From positions 4,246,001 through 4,310,000 of the forward strand of contig NC_084898.1 of NCBI RefSeq assembly GCF_958979055.1: a stretch of 64,000 nt of DNA. Reading direction: 5' to 3'. A program made the position numbers and the translations under genes. This document shows positions 1-10,535 of the stretch, in pieces. The notes below the pieces were generated by a model that had not been told where the DNA came from, ran no database searches, and saw nothing but the letters and a program-made list of their open reading frames with translations. Source of the DNA: Alnus glutinosa (Eukaryota > Streptophyta > Magnoliopsida > Fagales > Betulaceae). Numbering within the stretch: position 1 is the stretch's first letter; the number at the start of each line of letters is the position of its first letter.

Positions 1-507
1 ATCGATGCTTGCTAGAATACTTATACAGATACATTTCTAATCACATACTCTATACTTTTGAATTAAGATGAAATTGGGTAATCGTTTTTAAATGAACATA
101 AAGTTATTTGCTTGACCATCAGTTAGTTCCGTGACTTCCAAGGAAATTTCCAAAGTGGTTGAAGATGTATTAAAGTGAGAGTTCGACTCCTGAAATAGAA
201 ATTCTCAATTGATCCTATTATTATTAGTCACCTTATGTCCTGATGGAGTTGAATCAGTCTATGGTTCAATCGGATTTGAGAGAGTACCTGCATTTCCCAC
301 CATGTAGGCCTTTCCTGTGTGGCTCCCAGTGGATAGATGCTACTATGGTCATGCCAAGGTAGAATAACCATAGTTGGTCTCCCGGTCCTTCCTTTTTTGA
401 ATAGGGTAAAAAAAAAAAAAAAAAAAGAGACCAATTTCACTAGATGAAGTCTGGTTCTTATCCCCTCTTTTAGTACTTTGATATATTCAAATTGTTTTAA
501 ATTGTAG
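1..507 (+). other. Intron 2 of SDR-1 (partial)
   Basis: The window opens inside an intron. This stretch resembles intron 2 of SDR-4 (about 21935-22438), including the segment around a poly-A tract and the acceptor before the NNAG exon. Exons 1 and 2 of this gene, coding for the start and the cofactor-binding TGANKGIG motif, therefore lie to the left of the window. No other gene is visible here. Confidence 0.7.
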
Positions 508-2009
508 ATAAACAATGCAGGGATTGCTGGTGCCATAATCAACGCCGAAGATCGAGAGGGCGTAAAACAAGGGTTTAATAAAGTAAGTTTGTCAATGTAA
601 TATAATCTCTACCACTGCCAGCATTTTAAATTGAGAGCATATAATTTAATGTTTTCTTTCCCACATTGTAGGAAAGAAAGTTTCGAATGAAAAAATAAAA
701 AAAATAAAAAGGATTAAAATTTTTCGAATACGATTTATTAAATTGATATATGTCTTTAGAGCATGTAATTCTCGTATACATTTTCACATGCACTAAGAAT
801 AGAATAATTCTAGAAGTCACTCTTGTGTTCTTCTTGTGTCCCAAAAATGATGTGACTTTTAAAACCAACTTGATCAAAATTTAATAGTAATCAATTATAA
901 GTTCAACGATGATTTTAAAAGCCACATCATTCTTAGACGGACACAAAAGTAACAAAAAAATGATTTCTAGCATTATTCCTAAGAATAGATGTCACATGCA
1001 TACTTGGTTAATTTTATTAAAAATGCGTGCGATTCTCATATGCTCTAAGGACGAAAATCATTGTTAGTTTAAATTGGGTTGATCTGAAAGAAAATTTTGT
1101 CCAAAATAAAATAGTATCCAAATGTTTTTAAACATATATGCTACATCATTTACCATTGCATACAATGACGATACAGCTTACAAATGCAAATCCTGGATCC
1201 TTGGAGACAGTTTTTAAGCAAACTTCAGAAACTGCATCGGATTGTATAAGAATAAATTATTATGGGTCGAAGCACATGAGCAAAGAATTAGTTCCACTTC
1301 TTCAATTATCCAATTCAGCAAGAATAATAAATGTCTCCTCTTCCTTCGGACAGCTAAAGGTACAATATTATTATATCGTTAAATAATGCGTTTTTTAAAA
1401 ATTGTTGTGCGTTTTCAAATCGTTGGCAAGGAGGTGCGTTTTTACGAACACAATATTTTAAAAGCTAACTACAATTTTTTAAAGGCCAAACCTTGATTTT
1501 ACCAAATGCTTAACTACGTTTTCAAATTCCACATTTTAAAATTGCAAATCCAAACCGACTCTATAGATCAAAAAGTATGACACTTTTAGTTATGTCATAG
1601 ATGCTAATAAATATGGAATTTTTTTCAGCATATCCCAAATGAGAATGCAAGGAAGGAGTTAGGAGATGTAGATGGTCTCACAGAAGAAAAAGTGGACAAG
1701 GTAGTCGAAGGGTTCTTAGAAGATGTCAAGGAGAATTTGATACAAGTCAAAGGCAGGGCTGCAAATTTTTCTGCTTACAATGTCTCCAAGGCAGCTCTGA
1801 ATGCTTATGCAAGGATTCTTGCTAAGAAGTATCCCAACATTGCCATTAACTCAGTTTGTCCCGACTATGTCAAGACAGATCTTAATCACAACACTGGGGT
1901 CTTGACTGCTGAAGAATGTGCAAAAGGTCCTGTCATGCTAGCTTTGATGCCTGACGGTAGACCTTCCGGCCTATTCTTTGATCATAAGACAGAAGTCTCA
2001 ACCTTTTAA
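508..2009 (+). CDS. SDR-1: short-chain dehydrogenase/reductase, 5' end outside window
   Basis: NAD(P)H-dependent short-chain dehydrogenase/reductase of the (+)-neomenthol dehydrogenase / salutaridine reductase-like family, which reduces carbonyls of small terpenoid or alkaloid substrates; the actual substrate is unknown. Visible exons are 508-582 (NNAG), 1177-1359 (NYYG and NVSSS, holding the catalytic Ser) and 1629-2009 (YNVSK, the catalytic Tyr/Lys pair), each with GT/AG borders and all in phase 0. Compared with SDR-3 and SDR-4 the last exon has changes at usually constant positions: KGRAAN for KGWPxN, CPDY for CPGY, EECAKG for EEGAKG and GRPSG for GGPSG. The frame is open, but these changes suggest relaxed selection. 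It heads an array of at least five related copies. It could be a functional gene or an early pseudogene; exons 1 and 2 cannot be seen. Confidence 0.8.
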
Positions 2010-2697
2010 CTGATAACTAGTAAAATATATACGATGTAGTTGCTCATTTTCATGTCACATTTTGTTGTAATTTCTTCGGTTGTTGATATTGTTTTGCTTT
2101 TCACTTGCATTAAATAAAAGTTTTCTATGTTACCCGTTGAGAAAGGGATCAAGAAATTATTATTTTATATTCTATACTAGATTTTACCAGTGAATTGGAA
2201 TCTTTTATAATTAGTTGCCCGAGTTGCACACAATTTAGACAGCCTCACAGAGAAGGGGCTGCTGGGCCCACTTGTCTTGGGCAGCCTAGTGTATGGATAT
2301 GATTAATTGCCTAGGATAGGTGGGCCATACAGCTTCCTTTTCTTGGGGTTACCCAAAGCTAATTGCAAAATATTAAAGATTCTGATCCTTTTATATATTT
2401 ATGGTGTATATGTTGTCACACCATTTAAAATTTTTAAATAGAATGGATCCGTGTAGACCACTAAATTCAACAAAATACAATTTAGAGTATGAAATTGTTC
2501 ATTTTCATTTCACTTGAAAAGTCTCTCCTTGATTTTTAGTATTTGTATTTGTTAAGATGAGCACTCAAAGATGAAAACCATTAAATTATTTGACTCTGTG
2601 TGTTTATATATATATATATATATATAATGTGAATACTAAAAAATTATCCTATTATTGAACTAATCTTTTCCCTTGGCCTGTGTCGAACTTACTATCA
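2010..2697. other. SDR-1 3' flank, no gene
   Basis: This AT-rich 3' untranslated and flanking DNA includes an AATAAA-type signal near 2112 (attaaataaaag). It is closely matched by the 3' flank of SDR-4 (23941-24475), so it belongs to the duplicated SDR unit. A short (TA)n tract lies near 2607-2626. I see no coding sequence. Confidence 0.6.
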
Positions 2698-3025
2698 TGT
2701 TCAACTTAAGGGTGCTGAATGTCCTCCCTATTAAACCTAAAGAGTCAAGCACACTACCCTGCTCAACTAGTGCTCAATTGATTAACCTTATACAGCCGGT
2801 CTTAAAGAACGTAACACCCCGCACAACCTCTTAGGCTCCGTTGATTAACCTCAGGCAGCTTGGGCTTGTCAAGCGTAACAATCCGTTTTAACCTTAGGCA
2901 TCAAAGCTTAACCCCATTCAAATTGGGCATGTTAAGCGTATCATTCCTGCTCAATTTTGGGCTTCGAATATATAATCCCTATTCAAAATGAGTTCATTGA
3001 GCGTATAACCCCGCTCAACAAGAGT
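2698..3025. repeat. Degenerate tandem repeat, period 60-64 bp
   Basis: At least five imperfect units start at about 2698, 2761, 2821, 2885, 2949 and 3013. Each opens with a GCTCAAC-like word and contains a TTGGGCTT / AAGCGTAACA-like second half. The same block recurs downstream of SDR-4 (about 25100-25430), so it predates the duplication of the SDR unit. No reading frame runs through it. Confidence 0.7.
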
Positions 3026-3457
3026 ATGTGTTGGGTTAACTTTCGTCCAAGAAAACTTATACTTTTCTTACTCGATCATAAAATTGTTCTTTGAAACTTG
3101 CTTTTAAAACATACTTTGTAATACTTATAATTTTCGTAAAAACTTCATTTGAAAATTGTTTTCCCAATACTAATATCACTCACTTTGTAAAAATACACTT
3201 GAGATACTTAAATTACGTAAGATGTGAGCTCATAACCACAGATAAAACTCTGTCAGTGTTTCAAATTGAGTCCATTATCCAGAAATTTTAAGTAGTTGCA
3301 AGATAAAGTAGTATATTAAGTGGAAAGGTAGACCCTAATTTAATATAGAGTTCATTGTAGAAAAGGAATTTTCATAAAATCAAAAAGTAAAATAGTCTTC
3401 AAATGATTTAAACATATATGCTACGTACATCATTAACCAAGGCATGCCATGATAAAG
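3026..3457. other. Non-coding spacer before SDR-2
   Basis: This is non-coding DNA in the position where exons 1-3 of SDR-2 would be expected; none of them is recognisable. From about 3240 on it matches 25430-25633 in front of SDR-5. Confidence 0.5.
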
Positions 3458-4352
3458 ATTGCATGTGCAAATGTTGGATCCTTGAAGAAATTTTTGAAGC
3501 AAAATTATGAAACTGCAGCAAATTGTCTAAGAACAAATTATTATATGGGATCAAGCTAGTGAGCAATGAACTTATTCCACTTCTTCAATTATCCAATTCA
3601 GATAGAATAATAAATGTCTCCTCCTCCTTGGGACAGCTAAAGGTACAATATTATTAATCGAAAAGTAGCCTCATTTAGTTATGTCACAGACACCTACCAT
3701 TGGAAAAGGCAAGATTCGTCCACAATCACAAGGTTAATCAAATCATGCCTTGTGACATTTCAAAACACTTGGGAACTTTATGGTCATTTTCTGATAATAT
3801 AAAGTGCATCATAGGGTCTCTTTGTGTTTGTGATTTAAAAACGCGATTTTTAAAAACATAGTTATGTGTTTGGTATAATCACAGCTTGGCATTTCAAATC
3901 ATGTGTTTTTTTAAAAATGCACCATTTACCTATGATTTGAAAATACAAATTTTTCTATATTTCAAATTGCAATTTTTTAAAACGCACTCTCAAATGAAAT
4001 ATTTTCTGCAATTTGGTGTAAAATCACACTTTTAGTTTTTGAAATCGCAATACCAAACATACTCTTAGTTGCAAGAACCGTCATCTGTGGGCTGTGATTT
4101 GTGCTTTGACAATTGCAATGAAGATGCACTACATTTTTGGTGCTAGAAATTGTTTGGACCAACTTGTAAAGATTTAAATTTTCAAAAGTCTGTTTGTGTT
4201 CCAAGTTATTTCAAATGAGAATGGCAGGAAGGAGCTAGGAAATGCAGATGGCCTGTGACGTACCACATCGCCTGGGAATGAGGATGTGCTTATATGTATA
4301 AATGCACCCTTTATGACACAACGCATTTTAAAGCCGTGATGGTCATGAACTT

Positions 4353-4420
4353 GTCAAAACTCTGCAGTTAAGCATGCTTCTGTGAGAGCAATCCCAGGAT
4401 GGGTGACCTCCTGGGAAGTC
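4353..4420 (+). other. 5S rRNA-like promoter block in Cassandra 5' LTR
   Basis: It resembles the internal control region of plant 5S rRNA: an A-box-like GCAGTTAAGC word and a C-box-like GGATGGGTGACCTCCTGGG word. It is part of the LTR, not a ribosomal gene. In Cassandra this block is thought to give RNA polymerase III transcription. The C-box word is better preserved here than in the 3' copy. Confidence 0.85.
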
Positions 4421-4671
4421 TGGTTTGAGGAGCCAAAAGCGGACAATATTATGTCATTGGGGGTAGGTTATTACAAATGGTATCAGAGTCATTGCCCAAC
4501 ATGAGATGGTGGGAGCGTGCACAAGCCCAAGAGGGTCACCAGCGGGGATGCTGGGTCCCAAGAGGGGGTGATTGTGATGTCCCATATCGCCTAGGAATGA
4601 GGATGTGCTTATATGTATAAATGCACCCTCTATGACACAACGCGTTTTAAAGCCATGATGGTCAGGAACTT

Positions 4672-4740
4672 ATCAGAACTCCGCAGTTAAGCGTGTTTCT
4701 GCGAGAGCAATCCCAAGATGGGTGACCTCGTGGAAAGTCT
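4672..4740 (+). other. 5S rRNA-like promoter block in Cassandra 3' LTR
   Basis: This is the second 5S-like block of the element. Here the A-box side (TCAGAACTCCGCAGTTAAGC) is closer to plant 5S rRNA than in the 5' LTR, while the C-box side has changed (GACCTCGTGGAAAGTC). Confidence 0.85.
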
Positions 4741-4960
4741 TGTTTGGGGAGCCAAAAGCGGACAATATTGTGTCATTGGGGGTGGGTCGTTACATGGCCT
4801 CACAGAAGAGAAAGTGGACAAGGTGGTAGAAGGGTTCTCAGAAGATGTGAAGTAGAATTTGATAGAAGACAAGGGGTGGTCTACAGTTTTTTCTGCTTAT
4901 ATTGTCTCAAAGGCAGCTTTGAATGCTTACACAAGGGTTCTGGCTAAGAAATATCCCAAC

Positions 4961-5099
4961 TGTTAGATTATATTATATGTTATATGTACCTTGTCCCACA
5001 TGGGTTATTAGTGTGTCTCCCTGTATTTACTAGCCTATATATATAGGCCCCTCATGTACATTATTACGTGTGATTCAATATACAACTTAAGTCTCAACA
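4961..5099 (+). repeat. Copia-1 5' LTR
   Basis: 139 bp, TGTTAG...CAACA, matching 9412-9550 with six differences. It is followed directly by CCAACATTGCCATT, which is SDR exon sequence, rather than by a tRNA-complementary primer site. Confidence 0.93.
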
Positions 5100-5135
5100 C
5101 CAACATTGCCATTAACTCAGTTAATCCTCACTATA
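5100..5135 (+). other. Duplicated SDR exon fragment replacing the copia primer site
   Basis: Positions 5100-5128 are identical to 9551-9579, the SDR-2 exon immediately outside the 3' LTR; with two mismatches the match extends to 5135. It lies inside the element where the primer-binding site should be. This is seen directly; the cause (conversion from a solo-LTR allele, or a repair event) is inferred. Confidence 0.85.
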
Positions 5136-5305
5136 CCACTCACTAGACGGTGCTTGCATCCTGGTTCACGCACCAACGTGCCGCCACCTGCTACACATGT
5201 ATCTCACGTGCCAAGCTTCCTTTGCTGTGCCATGTAATCAACCTTCACACGTCAACCCTAGTACCACATCATCAGATGTGCCATGATAGCATTGATAGTT
5301 GACCG

Positions 5306-6345
5306 TTGACTTCGACCACTGTAGCAATTGACCAGATGTTTCATACTTATTTTCTCATTTTGATTTCATATTTTCGGTCTATTTCTGCTTTTGACCTCTC
5401 CAGATGGCACACAAACGATATTCTTACTCATATTTATGTTGTATCAGATGGCACCAATTACATTGTTTGGTCCCAATCTATGCGGAGTTTTCTCAAAGGC
5501 CACAAGCTCTGGCTTTATGTGACTGGGGATATCCCCAAGCCTACTAAAGCCACTGCCAAATCTAATGATGTTTTCCTCACTCATCTCATTGATTGGGATA
5601 GCAAACATCATCAGATTTTTACGTGGTTTCATAGAACCACCATTCCTTCTATTGCGGCACTATTTGGCAGTTTTGATGATGCTCAGGGTGCTTGGGATAT
5701 GCTTGCTTCTCGCTACTCCTCTGTTGATGGCTCTCGAAAGTACCAGCTTATTCTTGATCTCTATCGTATGAAGCAAGACACAGACCAAAATATCACTGAT
5801 TTTTTTGCTTGCATGCAATTCGTATGGGACCAACTTGCTCTTCTGATCCTGCTTGGAAGGATCTTGCTAATGCCCAAATGTATACTGAACGCAGGGATCA
5901 ACATCGTCTTTATCAATTTGTGATGGCTCTACGTGATGATTTTAAGCCTGTTCGTGGGTAACCTTTGCATCGCACTCCTCTTCCCACTTTGGGCCAAGCT
6001 ATCAATGAGCTTGTTCGAGAGGAGACTAGATTGTCTACTTCGCGCTCTCAGCACACTTCGCATACTCATCCAGTATTAGCTGCTCGCTTCCCCGGTGCTT
6101 CATCTTCTAAGATCGAGCACTCTGACGGGTCAGGTCATGGCCCTCCTTCCAAGCATCGCTATTGTCACTTTTGTCGCCTCCCTGGGCATACTATTGATAG
6201 ATGTTGGCGTAAGGCCAAATCCTCTACATCTGCAGCAGCTGTTACCACTACTGAGAGTACTCCTTCTTCGGCTGCTCCCTCTGGCGAGTCTTCCGAATCT
6301 ACTCTCACCTTATCTCCAGCTGACTTTGAGGCAATCATCAACTAA
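5306..6345 (+). pseudogene. Copia-1 gag relic with zinc knuckle
   Basis: Remains of the capsid-like Gag protein. The first part (5306-5923) contains the copia-type gag region (IDWDSKHHQIF, LDLYRMKQ). It loses frame near 5850, and a stop interrupts the next piece near 5960. A CCHC zinc knuckle (C-x2-C-x4-H-x4-C) is readable at about 6163-6204 in the following frame. It is not expressible as one protein. Confidence 0.85.
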
Positions 6346-6390
6346 GTCCTCGCTCGTTCTGGTAATGGATCTTCCTCTGTCCTCTCCATT

Positions 6391-9300
6391 TTGCCAGGTA
6401 AATCTTCCTCTTGGCTTTTTGATTTTGCCTACTGCAATCACATGACGCCCTATGCCTCCTCATTTACCACCTTTGCCCCTCCACCACATACATCATTAAT
6501 TCACATAGCTGATGACTCTTCTATGACTGTTCAAACCATAGGAACTATCAATACACATTCCCTCTATGTTCCTGATGTTTTTCATGTGCCTAAACTGTCC
6601 TTTAACCTTCTATTTGTTGGGCAATTGTGTGAATTGGGTTATAGACTTGTGTTTGACTTTTCTGGTGTGTGTGTGTGTGTGTGCAGGATTCTCAAATGGG
6701 CAAGACACTTAGGACCGAGTCTAGAGTTGGGCGACTGTTTGAGCTTTTTTCATCCTTACACCTTTCCATCTCTAGGATCTTTGTTGCTGTCTCTTCATCG
6801 CCACCATCTCTGGCTCTTTGGCATTCGCGTCTTGGTCATGCATCTATGCATCAAAATTAATAATTAGGTTTAGTGCCCAATAATTCTTTTGATTGTATTT
6901 ATTGACAGCTTGGGAAACATCCAGCTTTGCCTTTTAATAATAGTAAGTCTATTGTTTTTGCTTCTTTTGATTTAATTAATTTTGATGTTTGGGGGCCTTC
7001 CCCTGTTCCTATTATAAGTGGCTCACATCATTTTGTGATTTTTGTTGATTATTATTCACGTTACACATTGGTATTTTTAATGAAATCACGTTCTGAATTA
7101 TTAGATATAATATCGCAATTTTGCGAAAATGGTTGAGAACCAGTTTTCAAAACGCATTAAAGCATTTTGTTCTGATAATGCCTAAGAATATACTCAAAAT
7201 GCTTTTCAAAACATTTTAAAACACTATGCCACTGCTTCTCACTTGTCTTGTTCGGGCACCTCTCAGCAAAATGGGAGAGCTGAATGTAAACTTAGGCACA
7301 ATCTAGACACTGTCCGTCTCTTCTCCTTTCCTCTTTGGTTCCTACTCCTTTTTGGGGTGAAGCCACTCTCACGGCTGTCTACACCATCGATAGGTTGCCT
7401 ACACCTATTCTTGCGAATTGCACCCCTCACAACTGTTGTTTGACACTTCCCCCACTTACCATCAACTTCATGCCTTTGGTTCTGCCTGTTTTGTGTTACT
7501 CCAACCTCATGAACGCACCAAACTCAAGCCTCATTCTCAGTTGTGTTGCTTTCTTGGGTATGGGGTGGAACAAAAGAGTTATCGGTGTTATGATCCTGTG
7601 TCACACCGTCTTCGCATCTCCCATCATGTGGTCTTCTAGGAACATAAGTTATTTCACGAAGTAGAGAAATTTTGCATGCCTTCTTTCCCACCATTTACCA
7701 CACTTCTAGAGACGCCTCTCTCTCCTTCTACCACTGGTGATATTTTTTTCCAACCTTTCCTCACTTGAGCCGCACTCATTAGATGCTCACGATGCCACTC
7801 TGCTCGAGTCCCCAAATTCTGGTCAATCCGAGACTCCTGCTCATGCTTCCCCACTTGAACTTTGCTGATCCACTCAGGTAAAGTCTCTTCCATCTCATCT
7901 CCAGAACTTTCATTGCTTTCATGCCTTAGCTGTCTTACATGAACTCACTCCTATCGTGAGGCTTCCTCTAACCCTCTTTGGCAGGATGCAATAAAAGAGG
8001 AACTTAATGTTTTACACAAGAATCATACATGGAATCTGTTTGACTTGCCTCCAAGGAAGTTTGTTGTGGCCAGAGGTTTTACTCAAGAGTATGGTGTGGA
8101 TTATAAGGAGACCTTTACTACTGTTGCTCGCCTCTCTTCTGTGCATGCTCTATTGGCAGTTGCAGCCTCTCGACATTGGGCACTTTCTCAAATGGATGTC
8201 AAAAATGCCTTCCTTAATAACGATCTTCGTGAGGAAGTCTACATGCAGCCACCTCTTGGACTCTCATCTCCTCCAAACAAGGTATGTCGTCTCCGCTAAG
8301 CTCTCTATGGCCTCAAGCAAGCTCCTCGGGCATGGTTTGCTAAATTTAGTGCCACTGTCTCTTGTCTTGGCTACTCTATCAGCTCCTATGACTCCGCCTT
8401 ATTTATTCATCGCATAGATCGAGGTCTAATTCTTCTTTTGCTATATGTTGAAGACATGATTATCACTAGAGATGATTCCACTGGTATTATGGAGCTCAAG
8501 CAGTTTTCTCAGTCAGCATTTTGAGATGAAGGATCTTAGCACTCTCAGCTATTTTCTTGGTCTTGAGATTTCTTCTTTTTCTGATGGTTACTACTTGACA
8601 CAGGCCAAGTATATCTCTGAATTGCTTTCACGAGCCAATCTCACAGACTGCAAGACCGTTAACACGCCGACTGTGCTCAATGTTCGTCTTAATCTCCATG
8701 ATGGTGAGCCTTTTAGTGATTTCACTCTCTATCGGCATTTGGTTGTTAGCCTTGTCTATCTCACTATTACTAGGCTTGATATTTCATATGCTGTGCATCA
8801 GGTGATTTAGTTCATGGCTGCTCCCTGCTCTACTCACTTTTCTGTCGTCCTTCGCATCCTTCGCTACCTCAAGAGGACATTATTTCATGGGCTCCATTTC
8901 TCCTCTCAGTCCCCTCTTCAGTTACATGCTTATACCGATGCAAATCGGGCCAGTGATCCTATTGACCGTCGCTCCACCACTGGTTATGGTTTCCTACTTA
9001 GCACCTCTCTTATATCTTAGCGCAGTAAGAAACAATCTGTTGTTGCTCAATCTAGCACAGAGGCAGAATATCGTGCTCTAGCTAACACCGCCTCGGAGCT
9101 TCTTTGGTTGCAATGACTTCTACAAGATATGGGTGTCTCTCTTTCCTTAGCTACTTCTGTCTACTGTGACAACAGAAGTGCTATTCAAATTACCCATAAT
9201 GATGTTTTTCATGAATGGACCAAACATATTGAGTTTGATTGTCACTTTGTCCGTCATCATCTCCTTCAGGGTTCTCTACAACTTCATTCTGTTACGTCTC

Positions 9301-9398
9301 ATGATCAACTAGCGGACCTCTTCATCAAGTCTCATCCTCCAAGGCGGTTCTGCGATCTTGTGTCCAACCTCAAGATGGTCTCTTACACTCCACCTTGA
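6391..9398 (+). pseudogene. Copia-1 pol relic (protease, integrase, RT, RNase H)
   Basis: A broken polyprotein gene. Protease at 6391-6690 has DFA where copia normally has DSA or DSG. The integrase zinc region is at about 6808-6860 (LWHSRLGHAS) and the core at 6927-7660, with stops. Reverse transcriptase runs over about 8007-8810 with MDVKNAFL at 8193 and YVED in place of the catalytic YVDD near 8442. RNase H is at 8814-9398. A (GT)n tract at about 6665-6683 interrupts the protease-integrase link. Several stops and frame changes are present; by family comparison both changed motifs would abolish activity. Confidence 0.88.
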
Positions 9399-9411
9399 GC
9401 TTGAGGGGGGC

Positions 9412-9550
9412 TGTTAGATTATATTAAATGTCATATGTACCTTGTCCCACATGGGTTATTAATGTGTCTCCCTATATTTACTAGCCTATATATATAGGCC
9501 CCTCATGTACAGTATTACGTGTGATTCAATATACAAGTTAAGTCTCAACA
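9412..9550 (+). repeat. Copia-1 3' LTR
   Basis: 139 bp, preceded by a purine tract and followed by the CCAAC target duplication. It has variants (TACAG, CAAG) that are shared with the LTR fragment at 19213-19285 but not with the 5' LTR. Confidence 0.93.
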
Positions 9551-9730
9551 CCAACATTGCCATTAACTCAGTTAATCCTGGCTATAGCCTATATCAATAT
9601 AGAAATGAATGGAAACACTAGGGTCTTGACTGTTGAAGAAAGAGCTAAAGGCCCTGTCATGCTAGCTTTGATGCCTGAAGGTGGACCTTCCGGCCTCTTC
9701 TTTGATGAGACGGAAGTTTCAAGCTTTTAA

Positions 9731-9949
9731 CTCAAAATTAATGCAATACAAATATACAATGCAGTTGCTCATTGTGTATGTCAAACATTTTGTAGAAATT
9801 TCCTTACTTCTTGTAGTACTTGGCTTATTTTTTAGTTGCATTAAATAAAAGCTTCCTTATGTTATATGTTGTGAAAGGTCCTCTTAGCTTTGACTGTTTG
9901 TAAATTTGTACTTTTTACATCAGATTCCTTTTTCTTATTATTAGGCACT
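9731..9949. other. SDR-2 3' flank
   Basis: AT-rich untranslated-type sequence with a TTAAATAAAAGC polyadenylation-like signal near 9841. Its counterpart is 19469-19687. No gene is present. Confidence 0.5.
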
Positions 9950-10535
9950 TAGGGGTGGAAATGTGGATAGATAATAACTGTCCGCATCCGCACATATCCG
10001 TAATTCATTATGCACTATTCCAATATACGGATGCAGATAGAATAAATACTATCCACATTTGCGGATTAGGATAGCGGCTTTAGGGTATGCAGGTGTGGTT
10101 TATAACTGCATCGGCATAACCTTTATATATAATATATATTAAACCAATCAAAACTTGCCACGTGGTCATATGGCTCATTAAAAAAACTGGAAAAATAAAA
10201 TAAAATAAAAAATAAAGGGTATAAAAACCGATTACCCTGTTAATAACCGAATAACTGGCGATTGATAATAACTGTAACCGCAACCGGTTGTACACCCCAA
10301 CTAAAGGTCTTAAACTTACCAAATAAAAAACGACGTCATTTTAGTGAATTTAATTAATTAATTATATATATATAAAGGGAATGGAGATGCGGTTATTAAC
10401 CGCATCTGCATTGCCTAAAACCTCTCTCCTCATCCGCATATGCAGATATTGGTTTTGCTATCCGCATGGACGGATAACGGTTAGGCGCGGATAGCGAATG
10501 TTGTCGGTTATTATCCGCCCGAATTTTCACCCCTA
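9950..10535. mobile_element. Non-autonomous hAT-like DNA element, copy 1
   Basis: The ends are inverted: TAGGGGTGGAAAT at 9950 and ATTTTCACCCCTA ending at 10535, the end type common in hAT elements. The inside is rich in GGATAATAACCGC / GCGGTTATTATCC words and has no coding capacity. I could not find a matching 8-bp target duplication (TAGGCACT versus CCACAGGG), so the superfamily call is tentative. Related copies are 19688-20384, 27574 onward and 31325-31886. Confidence 0.6.

Larger units (their letters stand above)
4254..4794 (+). mobile_element. Cassandra TRIM retrotransposon, full length
   Basis: A terminal-repeat retrotransposon in miniature, 541 bp, with no coding capacity. The two 222-bp LTRs are 4254-4475 and 4573-4794; both begin TGTGA and end TTACA. 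The primer-binding site follows the 5' LTR (TGGTATCAGAG at 4478, initiator-Met tRNA type), and a purine-rich tract (AAGAGGGGGTGAT) precedes the 3' LTR. The 5-bp target duplication is TGGCC (4249-4253 and 4795-4799). Both LTRs contain the 5S-rRNA-like block that defines Cassandra. The LTRs differ at 23 of 222 positions by my count, 19 of them transitions, so this is an old insertion. Confidence 0.95.
4961..9550 (+). mobile_element. Copia-1: degraded Ty1/copia LTR retrotransposon
   Basis: A Ty1/copia element of 4590 bp with 139-bp LTRs at both ends, inserted in the last exon of SDR-2. The target duplication CCAAC is at 4956-4960 and 9551-9555. The domain order is gag, zinc knuckle, protease, integrase, reverse transcriptase, RNase H, the order of Ty1/copia. 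A purine tract (TTGAGGGGGG) precedes the 3' LTR. No primer-binding site follows the 5' LTR; a piece of SDR exon sits there instead. LTRs differ at 6 of 139 positions. Stops and frameshifts are found in every domain, so it is not autonomous. Confidence 0.93.
3458..9730 (+). pseudogene. SDR-2: truncated SDR pseudogene split by two retroelements
   Basis: Only the two last exons of the five-exon SDR gene remain. The exon-4 equivalent is 3458-3642: 185 nt instead of 183, so it is frameshifted and runs into a stop. The exon-5 equivalent is broken into 4206-4253, 4795-4960 and 9551-9730 by a Cassandra element and a copia element, each with its own 5-bp target duplication. A TAG stop lies in the middle piece, just after the sequence coding for SEDVK. 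The normal stop codon is still readable at 9728-9730. Exons 1-3 are missing, as they are in the sister copy SDR-5, so the 5' truncation came before the duplication that produced the pair. It cannot make a functional reductase. Confidence 0.88.

Noticed and set aside
2698-3025. CRISPR-like array
   Set aside because: Units are contiguous and degenerate with no spacer structure, and the DNA is plant nuclear.
4318-4440. Possible 5S rRNA gene
   Set aside because: The 5S-like block lies inside 222-bp direct repeats with a primer site, purine tract and target duplication; it is a Cassandra LTR.
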